A DNA stretch of 64,000 nucleotides, from NCBI GenBank assembly GCA_028339975.1, contig JAOLDG010000001.1:255850-319849 (forward strand), in the 5' to 3' direction. A program made the translations under genes and the position numbers. The stretch comes from Hyphomicrobiales bacterium. Lineage in GTDB: Bacteria; Pseudomonadota; Alphaproteobacteria; MED-G09. The notes under the pieces are model-generated. The model saw only the letters and a program-made list of their open reading frames with translations. It had not been told where the DNA came from and searched no databases. The stretch's first letter is position 1. Each line of letters begins with the position of its first letter. Below are positions 8,585-17,918 of the stretch, in pieces.

Positions 8585-9343
8585 TTAAATTTCTAACGAT
8601 GAATCCGATGAGTTCTTATCAATATCATTGATATCACTCCAAGCTTTTATAGCTAATGGAATAGAGAGTATATAAATTAAACCAATAAGGCTTAATGATA
8701 TCCATGGTGAATTAATCAAACAAATTATTAAAATTGCTAATGAAAGAATAATTTTTAGATCTCGAAATTTTTTTATTTGGAATCTAATATGCTTGCCAGA
8801 AAAGGTAGGAACTTTACTTACAAGAAATAAGCCAATCAATATTACGTAAGCGCTTGTAAGATTTGGTGTTTCAAAGGCCCATGTGAAACCTAAAAAGGAA
8901 TGGATGAGGGGTAATAAAACTAAACCAGCACCAGCTGGTGTAGGAACTCCAGTAAAAAAGTTAGGATATTTTTTATTTTTTGAATCAACATCAACATTGA
9001 ATCTCGCAAGACGAAGACATGATAAAACAATAAAAGTTAGTATAGCAATCCAACCAATACTCCCATTGCCTTGAAGAATAGATATATAAATTAATAAACC
9101 GGGAGCTATTCCAAAATTTAAAAAATCAGCTAATGAGTCAAGCTCAGCCCCAAGGAGTGATTCACTTTTTAGTAGTCTAGAAAACCTTCCATCCAGAACA
9201 TCACAAACAGAAGCCATAACAATACAAATGACACTTAACTCAAATTGCCCTGAAAGAGCAAAGCGTATTGAGGTTACACCAAAACAAAGACCTATTAAGG
9301 TGGTTATATTTGGTATCATTGATTTTAATGAATTTTTTTTCAT
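8585..9343 (-). CDS. pssA: CDP-diacylglycerol--serine O-phosphatidyltransferase
   Basis: Makes phosphatidylserine from CDP-diacylglycerol and serine at the inner membrane. The 252-residue multi-span protein carries the CDP-alcohol phosphatidyltransferase signature: Asp51-Gly52, Arg56, Gly65, Asp69 and Asp73 with the right spacing. The usual Ala before Arg56 is Ser (DGRFSR), a mild change. Transmembrane segments cover most of the chain. It is downstream of psd on the same strand with a 44-base gap, the usual arrangement of the phosphatidylethanolamine pathway in Alphaproteobacteria. It ends three bases from the convergent thioesterase. Confidence 0.95.
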   Translation of the reverse strand: MKKNSLKSMIPNITTLIGLCFGVTSIRFALSGQFELSVICIVMASVCDVLDGRFSRLLKSESLLGAELDSLADFLNFGIAPGLLIYISILQGNGSIGWIAILTFIVLSCLRLARFNVDVDSKNKKYPNFFTGVPTPAGAGLVLLPLIHSFLGFTWAFETPNLTSAYVILIGLFLVSKVPTFSGKHIRFQIKKFRDLKIILSLAILIICLINSPWISLSLIGLIYILSIPLAIKAWSDINDIDKNSSDSSLEI

Positions 9344-9387
9344 AATTAAGCTTTTATTCTATTTATTACTTAAGGCAACTTTAAAAA

Positions 9388-10041
9388 TTATAATGAACCA
9401 ATTATTGTTTCACCTGCTTTTACGATATCTCCCACTTTCACATCTTCGACTGATCCTTTCGGCAGATAAACATCAACTCTAGATCCAAATCTTATTAAAC
9501 CAAATCTTTCACCCGCTTTAATTTTATCTCCATCTTTAATAAAGCCAATAATTCTTCTAGCTATTAATCCAGCTATTTGAACAACTACTATTTTTTTATT
9601 ACCGCTATTAATAATAAGACTATTTCTTTCATTCTTTTCACTGGCCTTATCAAGACTAGCATTGAGGAAGCTACCTGCTTTATAAGTGATTTTTTCAACT
9701 ACCCCTTCAATTGGACTCCGATTAACATGAACATTAAATACATTCATAAAAATACATATCCGCAGCATTTCTTTTGTATCTAATGAAAGTTCTGCTGGCG
9801 GACTAGCTTTATCTATAAGACATATTTTTCCATCTGCTGGGCTAATAATCTTATCCTTAATATTTGGAGTTACCCGCTCTGGATCTCTAAAAAACCATAT
9901 AACAAAAAATGTTAAAAGAAATCCCAGTACAGCAAGAGGTATCCAAACCATCAACGACAGTATTGAAGCTGAGAAGAAGATGGCAGCAAATCTCCAACCT
10001 TCTTTATGGATAAATGAAGTTATTTTTTTTAATGAAAGCAT
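9388..10041 (-). CDS. psd: Phosphatidylserine decarboxylase proenzyme
   Basis: Converts phosphatidylserine to phosphatidylethanolamine. It is the short bacterial form (217 residues) with an N-terminal membrane segment pair and FFRDPERVTP, the usual start of the catalytic part. The self-cleavage site is FGSR near the C-terminus, where the Ser becomes the pyruvoyl group on the small alpha chain. An open frame extends 15 codons upstream to an ATG at 10086. I prefer the ATG at 10041, which gives the family-typical beginning (MLSLKKITSFIHKEGWRF) and has AAAGGA about nine bases before it. It is the first gene of the pair with pssA. Confidence 0.94.
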   Translation of the reverse strand: MLSLKKITSFIHKEGWRFAAIFFSASILSLMVWIPLAVLGFLLTFFVIWFFRDPERVTPNIKDKIISPADGKICLIDKASPPAELSLDTKEMLRICIFMNVFNVHVNRSPIEGVVEKITYKAGSFLNASLDKASEKNERNSLIINSGNKKIVVVQIAGLIARRIIGFIKDGDKIKAGERFGLIRFGSRVDVYLPKGSVEDVKVGDIVKAGETIIGSL

Positions 10042-10167
10042 TTTTAACATCCTTTTAAACAGAATAATTTCTGTAAAGCATGACATATGTACCTTAATCC
10101 TTTAAAAATGAAAGTATTATTGATATTTCTATGAAAATAGAAATTAAGAGCATTAGGAGATTGTGAA

Positions 10168-10665
10168 GTGATAGAGTTTTTTAAATCAGCTGGATTGTTT
10201 ATTATTTGTCTACTATTGAGTCGATTCATTGGTTTGCCTGCTAATTTTACGCCTATTATTGCGGTTGCATCTTTTATGCCTTTCTTGACGGGCAATCGTT
10301 ATATTCAATTATTTTTACCAGTTGGCGTCTTAATCTTGACTGATCCTTTTTTAGGATTCTATTCCTCTATGCCAATCGTATATCTTTGTATTTTATCAGC
10401 TAGTATTTTATCTGTTTTATCAAAAGAACTTACTTATAAGAACCTTATTATAAGAGGTATCGCTTCAGTAGCTATCTGGCATATTTTCGTTAATTTTTCA
10501 GTTTGGCTTTCAGGTGGGCTAGGCTATTCTCTTATTAACACTTACTTCCTGGCTATACCATTTGATCTGCGTTTGTTATTTAGCACGCTGGTATTCTCAA
10601 CCCTATTTTACGTCTTAAGAGAAATGATTATGAATTTATCTAATCATTTTGACTTCAACTCTTAG
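10168..10665 (+). CDS. DUF6580-type small integral membrane protein
   Basis: 165 residues with about five hydrophobic segments and no obvious catalytic motif. The pattern NFTPIIAVASFMPFL, followed by a polar turn, VLILTDPFLGFY, and a MPIVYL segment matches the DUF6580 family of putative transport proteins, which somewhat resemble ECF-type vitamin transporter S components. It starts with GTG. Its 3' end overlaps the first possible start of the M3 peptidase gene by 17 bases. The substrate is unknown, and the family name is given from recognition of the pattern only. Confidence 0.7.
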   Translation: MIEFFKSAGLFIICLLLSRFIGLPANFTPIIAVASFMPFLTGNRYIQLFLPVGVLILTDPFLGFYSSMPIVYLCILSASILSVLSKELTYKNLIIRGIASVAIWHIFVNFSVWLSGGLGYSLINTYFLAIPFDLRLLFSTLVFSTLFYVLREMIMNLSNHFDFNS

Positions 10666-12805
10666 TTTAATTTTGAAAGGTAGTTTAAAGAAAATTAAGA
10701 AAGTTGTTATTTTTCTCTATATTATAGCAATTCCTTTTTCTAATATATATTCCATGAATAACCCATTTTATAAAAGCTATAATACTCAATTTGAGATACC
10801 TCCTTTTTCTGAAATAGAAGAAAAACATTATATGCCTGCTTTTTTAAAAGGTATGGAAGAGCACAATAGTGAAATAAACGAAATAATTCAAAGTCCAGAG
10901 AAGCCAACATTTGATAATGTTATAATTGCAATGGAACGCTCCGGCGATATCCTGGATAGAGTTAGCAATGTATTTTTTAACCTCTCCGGTTCAGCAACTA
11001 ATATAAAATTACAGGAAATTGAAAAAGAGATATCGCCGCTACTATCAGAGCATTACGATTCAATTAGTCTTAATCCTGATATTTTTAATAAAATAAAATT
11101 ACTATGGGAAGATATTGATAATCTTGAATTATCGAAAGAAGAAAACAAAATGCTTGAAGAGAGTTATAAGAATTTTTTAAGAAATGGTGCCCTTTTAAAA
11201 GGTTTAGAAAAAGATAGGTACTTAAAAATAAATCAAGAAATTTCAAAACTTTCTGTTCAGTTTTCTCAAAATCTTTTAGCAGAAACAAATCGTTTTGAGA
11301 TTATTCTTAATGAGGATGACCTCAATGGATTGCCAGAGGATATTATTAATCTTGCAAAGGAAGAATCCGAAGCCAAATATAAAATAACTGGTGATAATCA
11401 ATATAAAGATAAGTATGTTTTCACTCTCCATAACAGCAGTATTTTTCCATTCATGACTTATTCCAAAAGACGCGATCTTAGGGAGAGATTGTATAAGGGT
11501 TATATAACGAGGGGCGATAATAATAATGAATATGATAATAAGGATATTACATCAAAAATTGCCTCATTAAGAGTTGAGAAAGCCAATATTCTTGGCTTTA
11601 ATACGCATGCGCATTACGTTCTCGATAACACAATGGCAAAAACACCTGAAGCTGTTTATGGACTCCTCGATAAACTTTGGAAGCCGGCCTTAAGTAGAGC
11701 AAAAAGTGAACTTCAGGAAATGCAAAGCCTTGTTGAGGACGAAGGTCAAAACTTTAAAATTTCCTCATGGGATTGGTGGTATTATTCAGAGAAAGTTCGA
11801 AAAGAAAAATATGATATTGATGAAGAAGAGATAAAGAATTACTTTACTCTTGATAATACTATTAACGGAATATTTGAAACAGCTAATAAGCTCTTCGGTC
11901 TAACATTTGAAGAAAAGTTCGATATTACTTTGTATCATCCTGATGCTAGAGTTTGGCAAGTAAAAGACAAAGATGGATCTCATTTAGGTTTATATGTTGG
12001 CGATTATTATACTCGCTCAAGTAAGAGGGGTGGGGCATGGATGAGTGCCTTTAAAGAACAATCCAACTTTGATGGAAGGGAGCGACCGATAATAATTAAT
12101 GTTTGTAATTTCCCTCCACCATCCAAAGATAAGCCATCTCTTTTGAGTTTTGAGCATGTTACAACACTTTTTCATGAGTTTGGTCATGGATTGCATGGGT
12201 TGCTGACTAACACAGAATATAGAAGTTTGTCTGGAACATCAGTTTCAAGAGATTTTGTAGAATTTCCTTCACAAGTGCTTGAGCATTGGGCAAGTGAACC
12301 AGAGTTAATGAAGTCTTATGCAAAGCACTATGAGACGGGCGAACCGATAAGCGATGAGCTTATTTCGAAGATGCAAAAAGCAAGCAAATTCAATCAAGGT
12401 TTTGCTAATACAGAATATTTAGCAGCTTCCTATCTAGACATGGATTGGCATAGTCTTGATACAAAAGAAATTCAGGATACAAAAAGCTTTGAGAAGAAAT
12501 CACTCGAAGGTATTGGTTTAATAGAAGAAATATCATCACGTTATAAAACTACTTATTTTCAACATATTTTTACTTCCTCTTATTCGGCTGGTTATTATAG
12601 CTATATTTGGGCTGCGGTTCTTGATTCTGATGCCTTTAAAGCATTCAAGGAAAGTGGTGATATATTTGATGTAAATTTAGCCTCTAAGTATAGAAAATAT
12701 ATCCTTGAAAAGGGTGGGACAGAGGATCCAATGCATTTATACCGAAAGTTTAAAGGAAGCGATCCTGATATTGCCGCGTTACTAGAGGATCGAGGATTAA
12801 ATTAG
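10649..12805 (+). CDS. M3 family oligopeptidase (Dcp-like), exported
   Basis: Zinc metallopeptidase of up to 718 residues. The zinc site is HEFGHGLHG (His509, Glu510, His513) with the following Glu in the EFPSQVLEHW segment, the arrangement of peptidyl-dipeptidase Dcp and oligopeptidase A. After a basic stretch (KGSLKKIKK) a hydrophobic segment VVIFLYIIAIPF suggests a signal peptide, so the enzyme probably works in the periplasm, trimming peptides from the outer membrane or envelope. The start is uncertain: TTG at 10649 and TTG at 10673 are both possible and neither has a clear ribosome-binding site. Its stop codon is one base from the tRNA-His gene on the other strand. Confidence 0.92.
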   Translation: MTSTLSLILKGSLKKIKKVVIFLYIIAIPFSNIYSMNNPFYKSYNTQFEIPPFSEIEEKHYMPAFLKGMEEHNSEINEIIQSPEKPTFDNVIIAMERSGDILDRVSNVFFNLSGSATNIKLQEIEKEISPLLSEHYDSISLNPDIFNKIKLLWEDIDNLELSKEENKMLEESYKNFLRNGALLKGLEKDRYLKINQEISKLSVQFSQNLLAETNRFEIILNEDDLNGLPEDIINLAKEESEAKYKITGDNQYKDKYVFTLHNSSIFPFMTYSKRRDLRERLYKGYITRGDNNNEYDNKDITSKIASLRVEKANILGFNTHAHYVLDNTMAKTPEAVYGLLDKLWKPALSRAKSELQEMQSLVEDEGQNFKISSWDWWYYSEKVRKEKYDIDEEEIKNYFTLDNTINGIFETANKLFGLTFEEKFDITLYHPDARVWQVKDKDGSHLGLYVGDYYTRSSKRGGAWMSAFKEQSNFDGRERPIIINVCNFPPPSKDKPSLLSFEHVTTLFHEFGHGLHGLLTNTEYRSLSGTSVSRDFVEFPSQVLEHWASEPELMKSYAKHYETGEPISDELISKMQKASKFNQGFANTEYLAASYLDMDWHSLDTKEIQDTKSFEKKSLEGIGLIEEISSRYKTTYFQHIFTSSYSAGYYSYIWAAVLDSDAFKAFKESGDIFDVNLASKYRKYILEKGGTEDPMHLYRKFKGSDPDIAALLEDRGLN

Positions 12806-12806
12806 G

Positions 12807-12883
12807 TGGTACAGCTACTTAGATTTGAACTAAGGACCTCCTGGTCCACAACCAGGCGCTCTAACCAACTGAGCTATAGCTGC
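12807..12883 (-). tRNA. tRNA-His (GTG), non-canonical acceptor end
   Basis: Full cloverleaf on the minus strand with an encoded CCA at 12809-12807. The anticodon arm is CCTGG-TTGTGGA-CCAGG (anticodon GTG). The acceptor stem GCAGCTA / TAGCTGT pairs with G1:U72, and the discriminator is A73. Most bacterial tRNA-His have G-1 opposite C73. The genomic base before G1 is also G but cannot pair with A73. G1:U72 with A73 matches the alphaproteobacterial type that lacks G-1. The 3' end touches the end of the M3 peptidase gene. Confidence 0.96.
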
Positions 12884-13230
12884 CCACCAAGTATTTATCT
12901 ATCACTATAAAGACCTTTGCAAAAGTCCTAATTAATTTTTTCTAATTTTCTGAAGCCTTGGCACTAGAGATGTTAATCTTTATATTAAATAACTGTTAGC
13001 GGAGCATTAGAAACTAAATATAATTTTTAATTGCTTTACAATTCTTAATGCAAAGTCCATACACGCTTTTTTAAACATTCTAATATTTTCTAGACAGAGA
13101 TTTGTAAATAACGAGAATGAATGAAAATAGTTTTATTTCAATTTTTTTAACAAATAATCTTTAGTATTTAATCTAACTTTTGCTAGCACCTTTTAGTTTT
13201 GGTATTGCGGCTAATCAATAAGGGCTTGTG
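12884..13230. other. Intergenic region between tRNA-His and sulP
   Basis: About 350 AT-rich bases between divergent genes. It must hold the tRNA-His promoter (minus strand) and the sulP promoter. A near-perfect 16-base palindrome, GACCTTTGCAAAAGTC (12912-12927), lies 29 bases upstream of the tRNA. I see no coding remnant or RNA gene. Confidence 0.4.
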
Positions 13231-14838
13231 ATGCAAAAAACCTTTGGAAAACTTTCAAAGAAATTTTTAAATAATAAAATAGGTTTTTCTAAAATAAAGA
13301 TTTCATCATTATTTTTTCTTAAGACAGAAGTTTTAGCTGGACTAACCGTTTCACTTGCTTTGGTCCCAGAAGCTGTTTCCTTTTCTTTTGTTGCGGGCGT
13401 TCACCCTTTGGTAGGTCTTTATGCAGCCTTTATAGTCGGAATCATCACATCTTTAATCGGCGGAAGACCCGGTATGATTTCTGGAGCAACTGGTGCGCTT
13501 GCTGTCGTTATGGTTTCTTTGGTCGTTCAGTATGGGGTTGAGTATTTATTCGCAACTGTTATTCTTATGGGTGTTTTTCAAATAATTGCAGGCCTCCTGA
13601 AATTAGGAAAATTTATAAGACTAGTTCCATACCCTGTAATGCTTGGCTTTGTGAATGGTTTAGCTATTGTCATTTTTTTATCTCAACTCTCTCAATTTCA
13701 GATTATAGATAGCAATGATGCTAGGCAATGGATGGAAGGTAGGGCTTTATTTATCATGTTGACCCTAGTGGCTTCAACTATGGTAATTATATGGCTCACC
13801 CCTAAAATAACAAAATCCATACCAGCACCACTTGTGGGAATATTTATTGTAGCTATGTTTGTAATACTATTCGATATAGATGCACCACGCGTTGGGGATC
13901 TTGCTTCTATTAAAGGTGGTTTACCAACTTTTCATATTCCAATTATGAATTTTACATTAGACAATTTTTTGATAATCCTTCCTTACTCACTGATTTTAGC
14001 AACAATTGGTTTAATTGAAAGTTTACTAACGCTTAATTTAGTTGGCGATATGACTGGAAAAGTTGGCGGAGCATCCCGGGAGTGCTTTGCTCAGGGTCTA
14101 GCCAATACAGTTACAGGATTTTTTGGAGGTATGGGGGGGTGTGCAATGATTGGCCAATCAATGATTAACGTAAAATCAGGAGGAAGAACAAGAATTTCAG
14201 GAATATCCGCATCTCTTTTCTTACTTTTATTTATATTGGTGGGCTCGACTATGATTGAAAGGATACCGTTAGCTGCTCTTGTGGGAGTAATGTTTATGGT
14301 TGTTATAGGAACTTTCGCTTGGCAAAGTATTGCTATTATTCGCCGTATTCCAAGAGCAGATGTGATTGTGATGATAATCGTTACAGTGGTCACTGTTATG
14401 CATGATTTAGCTGTTGCAGTTATTTGTGGTGTAATTGTTTCGGCACTATCTTATGCCTGGAATAATGCAACTCGTATTAGAGGAAGAACTGAAGTTAATA
14501 AAGATGGTAATAATATTTATTATATAGAGGGTCCGTTATTTTTTGGTTCAACCCAGGGCTTTGCAGATATATTTAATATTAACGATGATACGGATATTGT
14601 TATAATTGATTTTATTAATAGTCGTATTGTTGATCAGTCTGCCTTGCAAGCCATTGAGGATCTTGCTTTGAAATATAAAAAGAGAAAAAAAATATTACAA
14701 TTAAGGCATCTATCAGCTGATTGTCACAGACTCTTAAGTAAAGCAGGTCAGCTAATAGTTAATTCTGATGAAGACCCTCATTATGGAGTTGCTGTTGACT
14801 ATGGTGTTAAGGCGGGAGTGTTTGGAGGTGACCATTAA
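13231..14838 (+). CDS. SulP family anion permease with STAS domain
   Basis: Inner-membrane anion transporter of 535 residues. The membrane domain (about residues 35-415) begins with the SulP signature region AGLTVSLALVPEAVSFSFVAG and contains GGMGGCAMIGQ. A C-terminal STAS domain covers about residues 435-525 (IIDFINSRIVDQSALQAIED). Members transport sulfate, bicarbonate or other anions; close bacterial relatives of this length are often called sulfate permeases, but BicA-like bicarbonate uptake is equally possible. I start at the ATG at 13231, just after an in-frame GTG at 13228, because AAGGG lies seven bases upstream. It appears monocistronic. Confidence 0.92.
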   Translation: MQKTFGKLSKKFLNNKIGFSKIKISSLFFLKTEVLAGLTVSLALVPEAVSFSFVAGVHPLVGLYAAFIVGIITSLIGGRPGMISGATGALAVVMVSLVVQYGVEYLFATVILMGVFQIIAGLLKLGKFIRLVPYPVMLGFVNGLAIVIFLSQLSQFQIIDSNDARQWMEGRALFIMLTLVASTMVIIWLTPKITKSIPAPLVGIFIVAMFVILFDIDAPRVGDLASIKGGLPTFHIPIMNFTLDNFLIILPYSLILATIGLIESLLTLNLVGDMTGKVGGASRECFAQGLANTVTGFFGGMGGCAMIGQSMINVKSGGRTRISGISASLFLLLFILVGSTMIERIPLAALVGVMFMVVIGTFAWQSIAIIRRIPRADVIVMIIVTVVTVMHDLAVAVICGVIVSALSYAWNNATRIRGRTEVNKDGNNIYYIEGPLFFGSTQGFADIFNINDDTDIVIIDFINSRIVDQSALQAIEDLALKYKKRKKILQLRHLSADCHRLLSKAGQLIVNSDEDPHYGVAVDYGVKAGVFGGDH

Positions 14839-15006
14839 CTTAAGAAACTTTACTAACATTTTCTTTTTTTATTTTATTAATAAGCGGTCATAAACATTTA
14901 AATTAATTACGTGCTTATACTCACATGAATATAAAAAAGTTAATTGATAAATTATGATTTTCAAAAATTAAAAGTTAATGTTTTCTTCATCATTTAAATA
15001 ATAAGA

Positions 15007-15198
15007 CTAATATCTATTGGTCATATTATTTTTATATGATTTTTTCTCTTTTTTTTCATCACCTTCATTTGAGCTATCTTTTTCAGTATGCTCTTGAGAT
15101 GCAGCTGCATGAGCTTCTGCATCACCACAATGCGCTAAAACATTTCCAGAAAATGACATTAATAAAACTAGTAAACTTAGTGTTACGATTTTATTCAT
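15007..15198 (-). CDS. Small exported acidic/His-containing protein, unknown
   Basis: 63 residues. A clear signal peptide (MNKIVTLSLLVLLMSF, cleavage after VLA) precedes a mature region of about 40 residues starting HCGDAEAHAAASQEHTEK. That region is rich in His, Glu and Lys and has a single Cys. GGAG lies ten bases before the ATG. The leading HCG and scattered His suggest metal binding, but no family is recognised with certainty. It is isolated, 168 bases past the sulP stop and on the opposite strand. Confidence 0.6.
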   Translation of the reverse strand: MNKIVTLSLLVLLMSFSGNVLAHCGDAEAHAAASQEHTEKDSSNEGDEKKEKKSYKNNMTNRY

Positions 15199-15534
15199 AG
15201 TAAGTACTCCATTTGTTTTCTTTTACTCTACAATATCATAATAAAGAAATAACTTATTAGCAAAGACATTCCCATCCATCACAACTGCTAAAACTATCTC
15301 TATCAAAACTTTGAAGCCTTTGAGAATTTAGAAGAGAATTGGATGGCTTATATGCGTGTTATTAATAGGGATCGTTATATACGAAATGGTCTAAGAGAAG
15401 CAAAGACCAATAAAGAATATATTACTAAATTAAAGAAAGATGGGTATGCTACAGAGGATGATTATATTAATCACTTAGACCTTATTATTAAGAGGTATAA
15501 AAAGTTAGGATTATTCCAATAAATTAATTAGGAC
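15199..15534. other. Gap before the thermonuclease gene
   Basis: The only content beyond flanking promoter sequence is the glucosaminidase remnant at 15292-15522. Nothing is seen in 15199-15288. Confidence 0.4.
15292..15522 (+). pseudogene. C-terminal remnant of a glucosaminidase (GH73/FlgJ-type)
   Basis: An open stretch follows an in-frame stop at 15289 and reads YLYQNFEAFENLEENWMAY, then RDRYIRNGLREAKTNKEYI, then KDGYATEDDYINHLDLII. This matches the last third of GH73 N-acetylglucosaminidase domains, whose end has the pattern F-x-x-Y/F-x-S-x-E-E-A...RY...GYATDPxYAxKL. The catalytic N-terminal part is missing and no start with a ribosome-binding site is seen (first ATG at 15343). It is therefore probably a decayed peptidoglycan hydrolase. 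It precedes the thermonuclease gene by 21 bases. Confidence 0.6.
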
Positions 15535-15543
15535 ATGCACTTC

Positions 15544-16044
15544 ATGAAAATTAAATATATCTTTTATACTCTTCTTACCTTCCTTATCTTAACCATGAGT
15601 ACTCAGGCTTTAGATTGGAATCCTCAAAACTATACTATCACTGATGGCGATACTCTAAAACGCAACGGTATCCGTTATCGTCTCGAAGGAATTGATGCGC
15701 CAGAGATTAATCAAATCTGTACTCTTAATAATCAGGATTGGGAATGTGGATTGGCAGCAGCTTTATATTTAGAGCAACTGCATGGAGCAGATGGATTTGA
15801 ATGTGAGGATCTAGGACAAGATCGCTATAAAAGAATATTAGCACGATGCTATATCTTAGAAGATGGTAATCGTATGGATATAGGAAGTCTTATGGTGGGA
15901 GAGGGATATGCCCTGGCCTATAGAAGGTATTCTAAAGATTATATTGGTGAAGAAGAGTTAGCTAAAGAGAATAATAAAGGCTTATGGAGAAGTAAGTTTA
16001 TGAAACCATGGGAATGGAGAAGGGCTAGGTCTAATAAGAAGTAG
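15544..16044 (+). CDS. Exported thermonuclease (SNase-like)
   Basis: Staphylococcal-nuclease-fold protein of about 166 residues with a signal peptide (hydrophobic core IFYTLLTFLILTM, cleavage near TQA). The motif ITDGDTLKRNGIRYRLEGIDAPE carries the calcium-binding Asp residues and the first catalytic Arg. RYKRILARCY follows, and GYALAYRRYSKDY contains the later Arg. This suggests extracellular or periplasmic nucleic-acid degradation for nutrient scavenging. The ATG at 15535 is only one base from AGGA; the ATG at 15544 has ten bases spacing and is preferred. The recQ ATG lies one base after its stop. Confidence 0.87.
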   Translation: MKIKYIFYTLLTFLILTMSTQALDWNPQNYTITDGDTLKRNGIRYRLEGIDAPEINQICTLNNQDWECGLAAALYLEQLHGADGFECEDLGQDRYKRILARCYILEDGNRMDIGSLMVGEGYALAYRRYSKDYIGEEELAKENNKGLWRSKFMKPWEWRRARSNKK

Positions 16045-16045
16045 T

Positions 16046-17887
16046 ATGAAAAATAATTTATCTATTAACGAAATTTTAAAAACTTTCTTTGGCTATGAAA
16101 AATTTCGAGTTGGCCAAGAAGAAATCATTAGCCACTTGTTAGAAAAAAAAGAAAACGCCTCTGTCGTTATGCCAACTGGGGGTGGAAAATCTTTATGTTA
16201 TCAAATTCCAGCAATTAAAGCTGATAATATTTCCATTGTTATATCACCTCTTATTTCTCTTATTAAGGATCAAGTATCTGCCCTTAATCAAAATAATATT
16301 GAAGCCGTTGGTCTACATAGCGAGTATGCAAAAGAAGAAATATTAGAAATTGAAAAAAGAATTAAAAAGGGAAGGTATAAAATTATATATATATCGCCGG
16401 AAAGGCTTATGACAGAAAGAACTCTCAAGTTGTTTGGTGCCTTAAGTATTGATTTTATATTTGTAGATGAGTCTCATTGTATATCAAAATGGGGCGCTGA
16501 TTTTAGAGAGTCCTATTATCGTCTGAGAGAATTAAAAAATATTTTCCCCGATACTGTTATTGGCGCTTTTACAGCGACAGCAGATAAAGTTACCCAAGAC
16601 GATATTTCTAAACTTTTATATGATGATAAAGGGAAAACGTTCGTTTTTGGCTTTGATAGGGATAATATTAATTTAAAGGTAATTAGTAAGGGTAGAGAAA
16701 AAAAATCTCAACAAAATCAAATAATAAATCTTATTAAGGATAAATCAGGATCCGTTGGTTTGATATATTGCTTCACAAGAAAAGAAACTGAAGAAATTGC
16801 AGCCTTCCTAAGATCTGAGAATTTTAATGCTTACAGCTATCACGCTGGGATGCTTAGTGGCGACAAACAAAAAGTGCAATCTAAATTTATGGAAGAAGAC
16901 GATATAATAGTTGTTGCAACTGTTGCCTTTGGTATGGGAATAGATAAGTCAAATGTTCGTTATGTGATTCACTCCACCATCCCAGATTCAATGGAGTCTT
17001 TTTATCAAGAAGTGGGGAGAGCTGGAAGAGATGGAAAGCCTAGCGAAAGTATTGTTTTATATGATGCTTTTGTTGATGTTGCCAAAAGGAGAAGAATGAT
17101 TTCATGGAATGATGAGGGTAAGAAAAGTGATGATCAAATTAATTTGCAGCATCGAAAACTAAATTCATTTTTAAATTATTGCGAGAGTGTTCATTGTAGA
17201 AAAGTTTCAATAATAGGATATTTTGGTGAACAAGCAAAAAAATGTAATAATTGTGATAACTGCGAAAATCCCCCTACACTAGTTGAAATGACTTCAGAGG
17301 CCCGAAGACTTCTTATCGCAGTTATTTATACAGGAGAAAATTTTGGACTAAAGTATGTAATTGATGTCATGCTCGGAAAGCAAGATCAAAGAATTTATGA
17401 TAACAATCATGATAAAATAAAAGTTTTCGGTGCGGGGCTAGAATTTGGAAAAGATGATTATTGGAGAAGTTTATGCAGTCAATTGATAGCAATTAATTAT
17501 ATTAATATTGACCTAACTAAATACGCGATACTAAAAGTCACAAATAGTGGAAGAAAATTTTTAAAAAATAATGAAATATATGAAGGAAAAAAAATAATTC
17601 CACTTATTAAGAATTCGGGCATATTAAAAATAAAAAAAATAAAGTCGAAAATAGAAACTAACGATTGGGATGATTTTGAAACTAACCTTTTTGAGAAACT
17701 GAAATCTTTAAGATTAGAAATTGCTCGTGAAGAAAAGAAACCTGCTTTTATAATTTTTTCAAATGACACATTAGAGGAAATGGTTAAGGAGAAACCTCAA
17801 ACAATGCAAGAGTTTTTAAAGGTTCATGGGGTTGGTAAATTTAAGGCTGAAAAGTTTGGGGATAGATTTATAAGTATAATAAAGTGA
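16046..17887 (+). CDS. recQ: ATP-dependent DNA helicase RecQ
   Basis: 3'-5' DNA helicase of 613 residues for recombination and repair. The Walker A motif PTGGGKS is at residues 43-49, and motif II is DESH (141-144), followed by CISKWGADFRESY, where RecQ usually has WGHDFRPEY. Motif VI is QEVGRAGRDG. The zinc-binding cysteines are in YCESVHCRK and KKCNNCDNCENP, then comes a winged-helix RQC region and a short C-terminal HRDC domain (about residues 535-613). The usual RecQ is about 600 residues, so it is complete. It is translationally close to the thermonuclease (one base between stop and ATG). Confidence 0.95.
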   Translation: MKNNLSINEILKTFFGYEKFRVGQEEIISHLLEKKENASVVMPTGGGKSLCYQIPAIKADNISIVISPLISLIKDQVSALNQNNIEAVGLHSEYAKEEILEIEKRIKKGRYKIIYISPERLMTERTLKLFGALSIDFIFVDESHCISKWGADFRESYYRLRELKNIFPDTVIGAFTATADKVTQDDISKLLYDDKGKTFVFGFDRDNINLKVISKGREKKSQQNQIINLIKDKSGSVGLIYCFTRKETEEIAAFLRSENFNAYSYHAGMLSGDKQKVQSKFMEEDDIIVVATVAFGMGIDKSNVRYVIHSTIPDSMESFYQEVGRAGRDGKPSESIVLYDAFVDVAKRRRMISWNDEGKKSDDQINLQHRKLNSFLNYCESVHCRKVSIIGYFGEQAKKCNNCDNCENPPTLVEMTSEARRLLIAVIYTGENFGLKYVIDVMLGKQDQRIYDNNHDKIKVFGAGLEFGKDDYWRSLCSQLIAINYINIDLTKYAILKVTNSGRKFLKNNEIYEGKKIIPLIKNSGILKIKKIKSKIETNDWDDFETNLFEKLKSLRLEIAREEKKPAFIIFSNDTLEEMVKEKPQTMQEFLKVHGVGKFKAEKFGDRFISIIK

Positions 17888-17918
17888 AAATGAGATAGCT
17901 TTGAATAAATTTATTAAA

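Noticed and set aside
14133..14139. Seven-G run inside sulP
   Set aside because: It encodes the conserved GGMGGC of SulP proteins in frame; slippage would destroy the gene, so it is probably just codon use.
14091..14393. 100-codon antisense frame inside sulP
   Set aside because: Its Ile/Thr-rich text mirrors the membrane segments of the sense gene.
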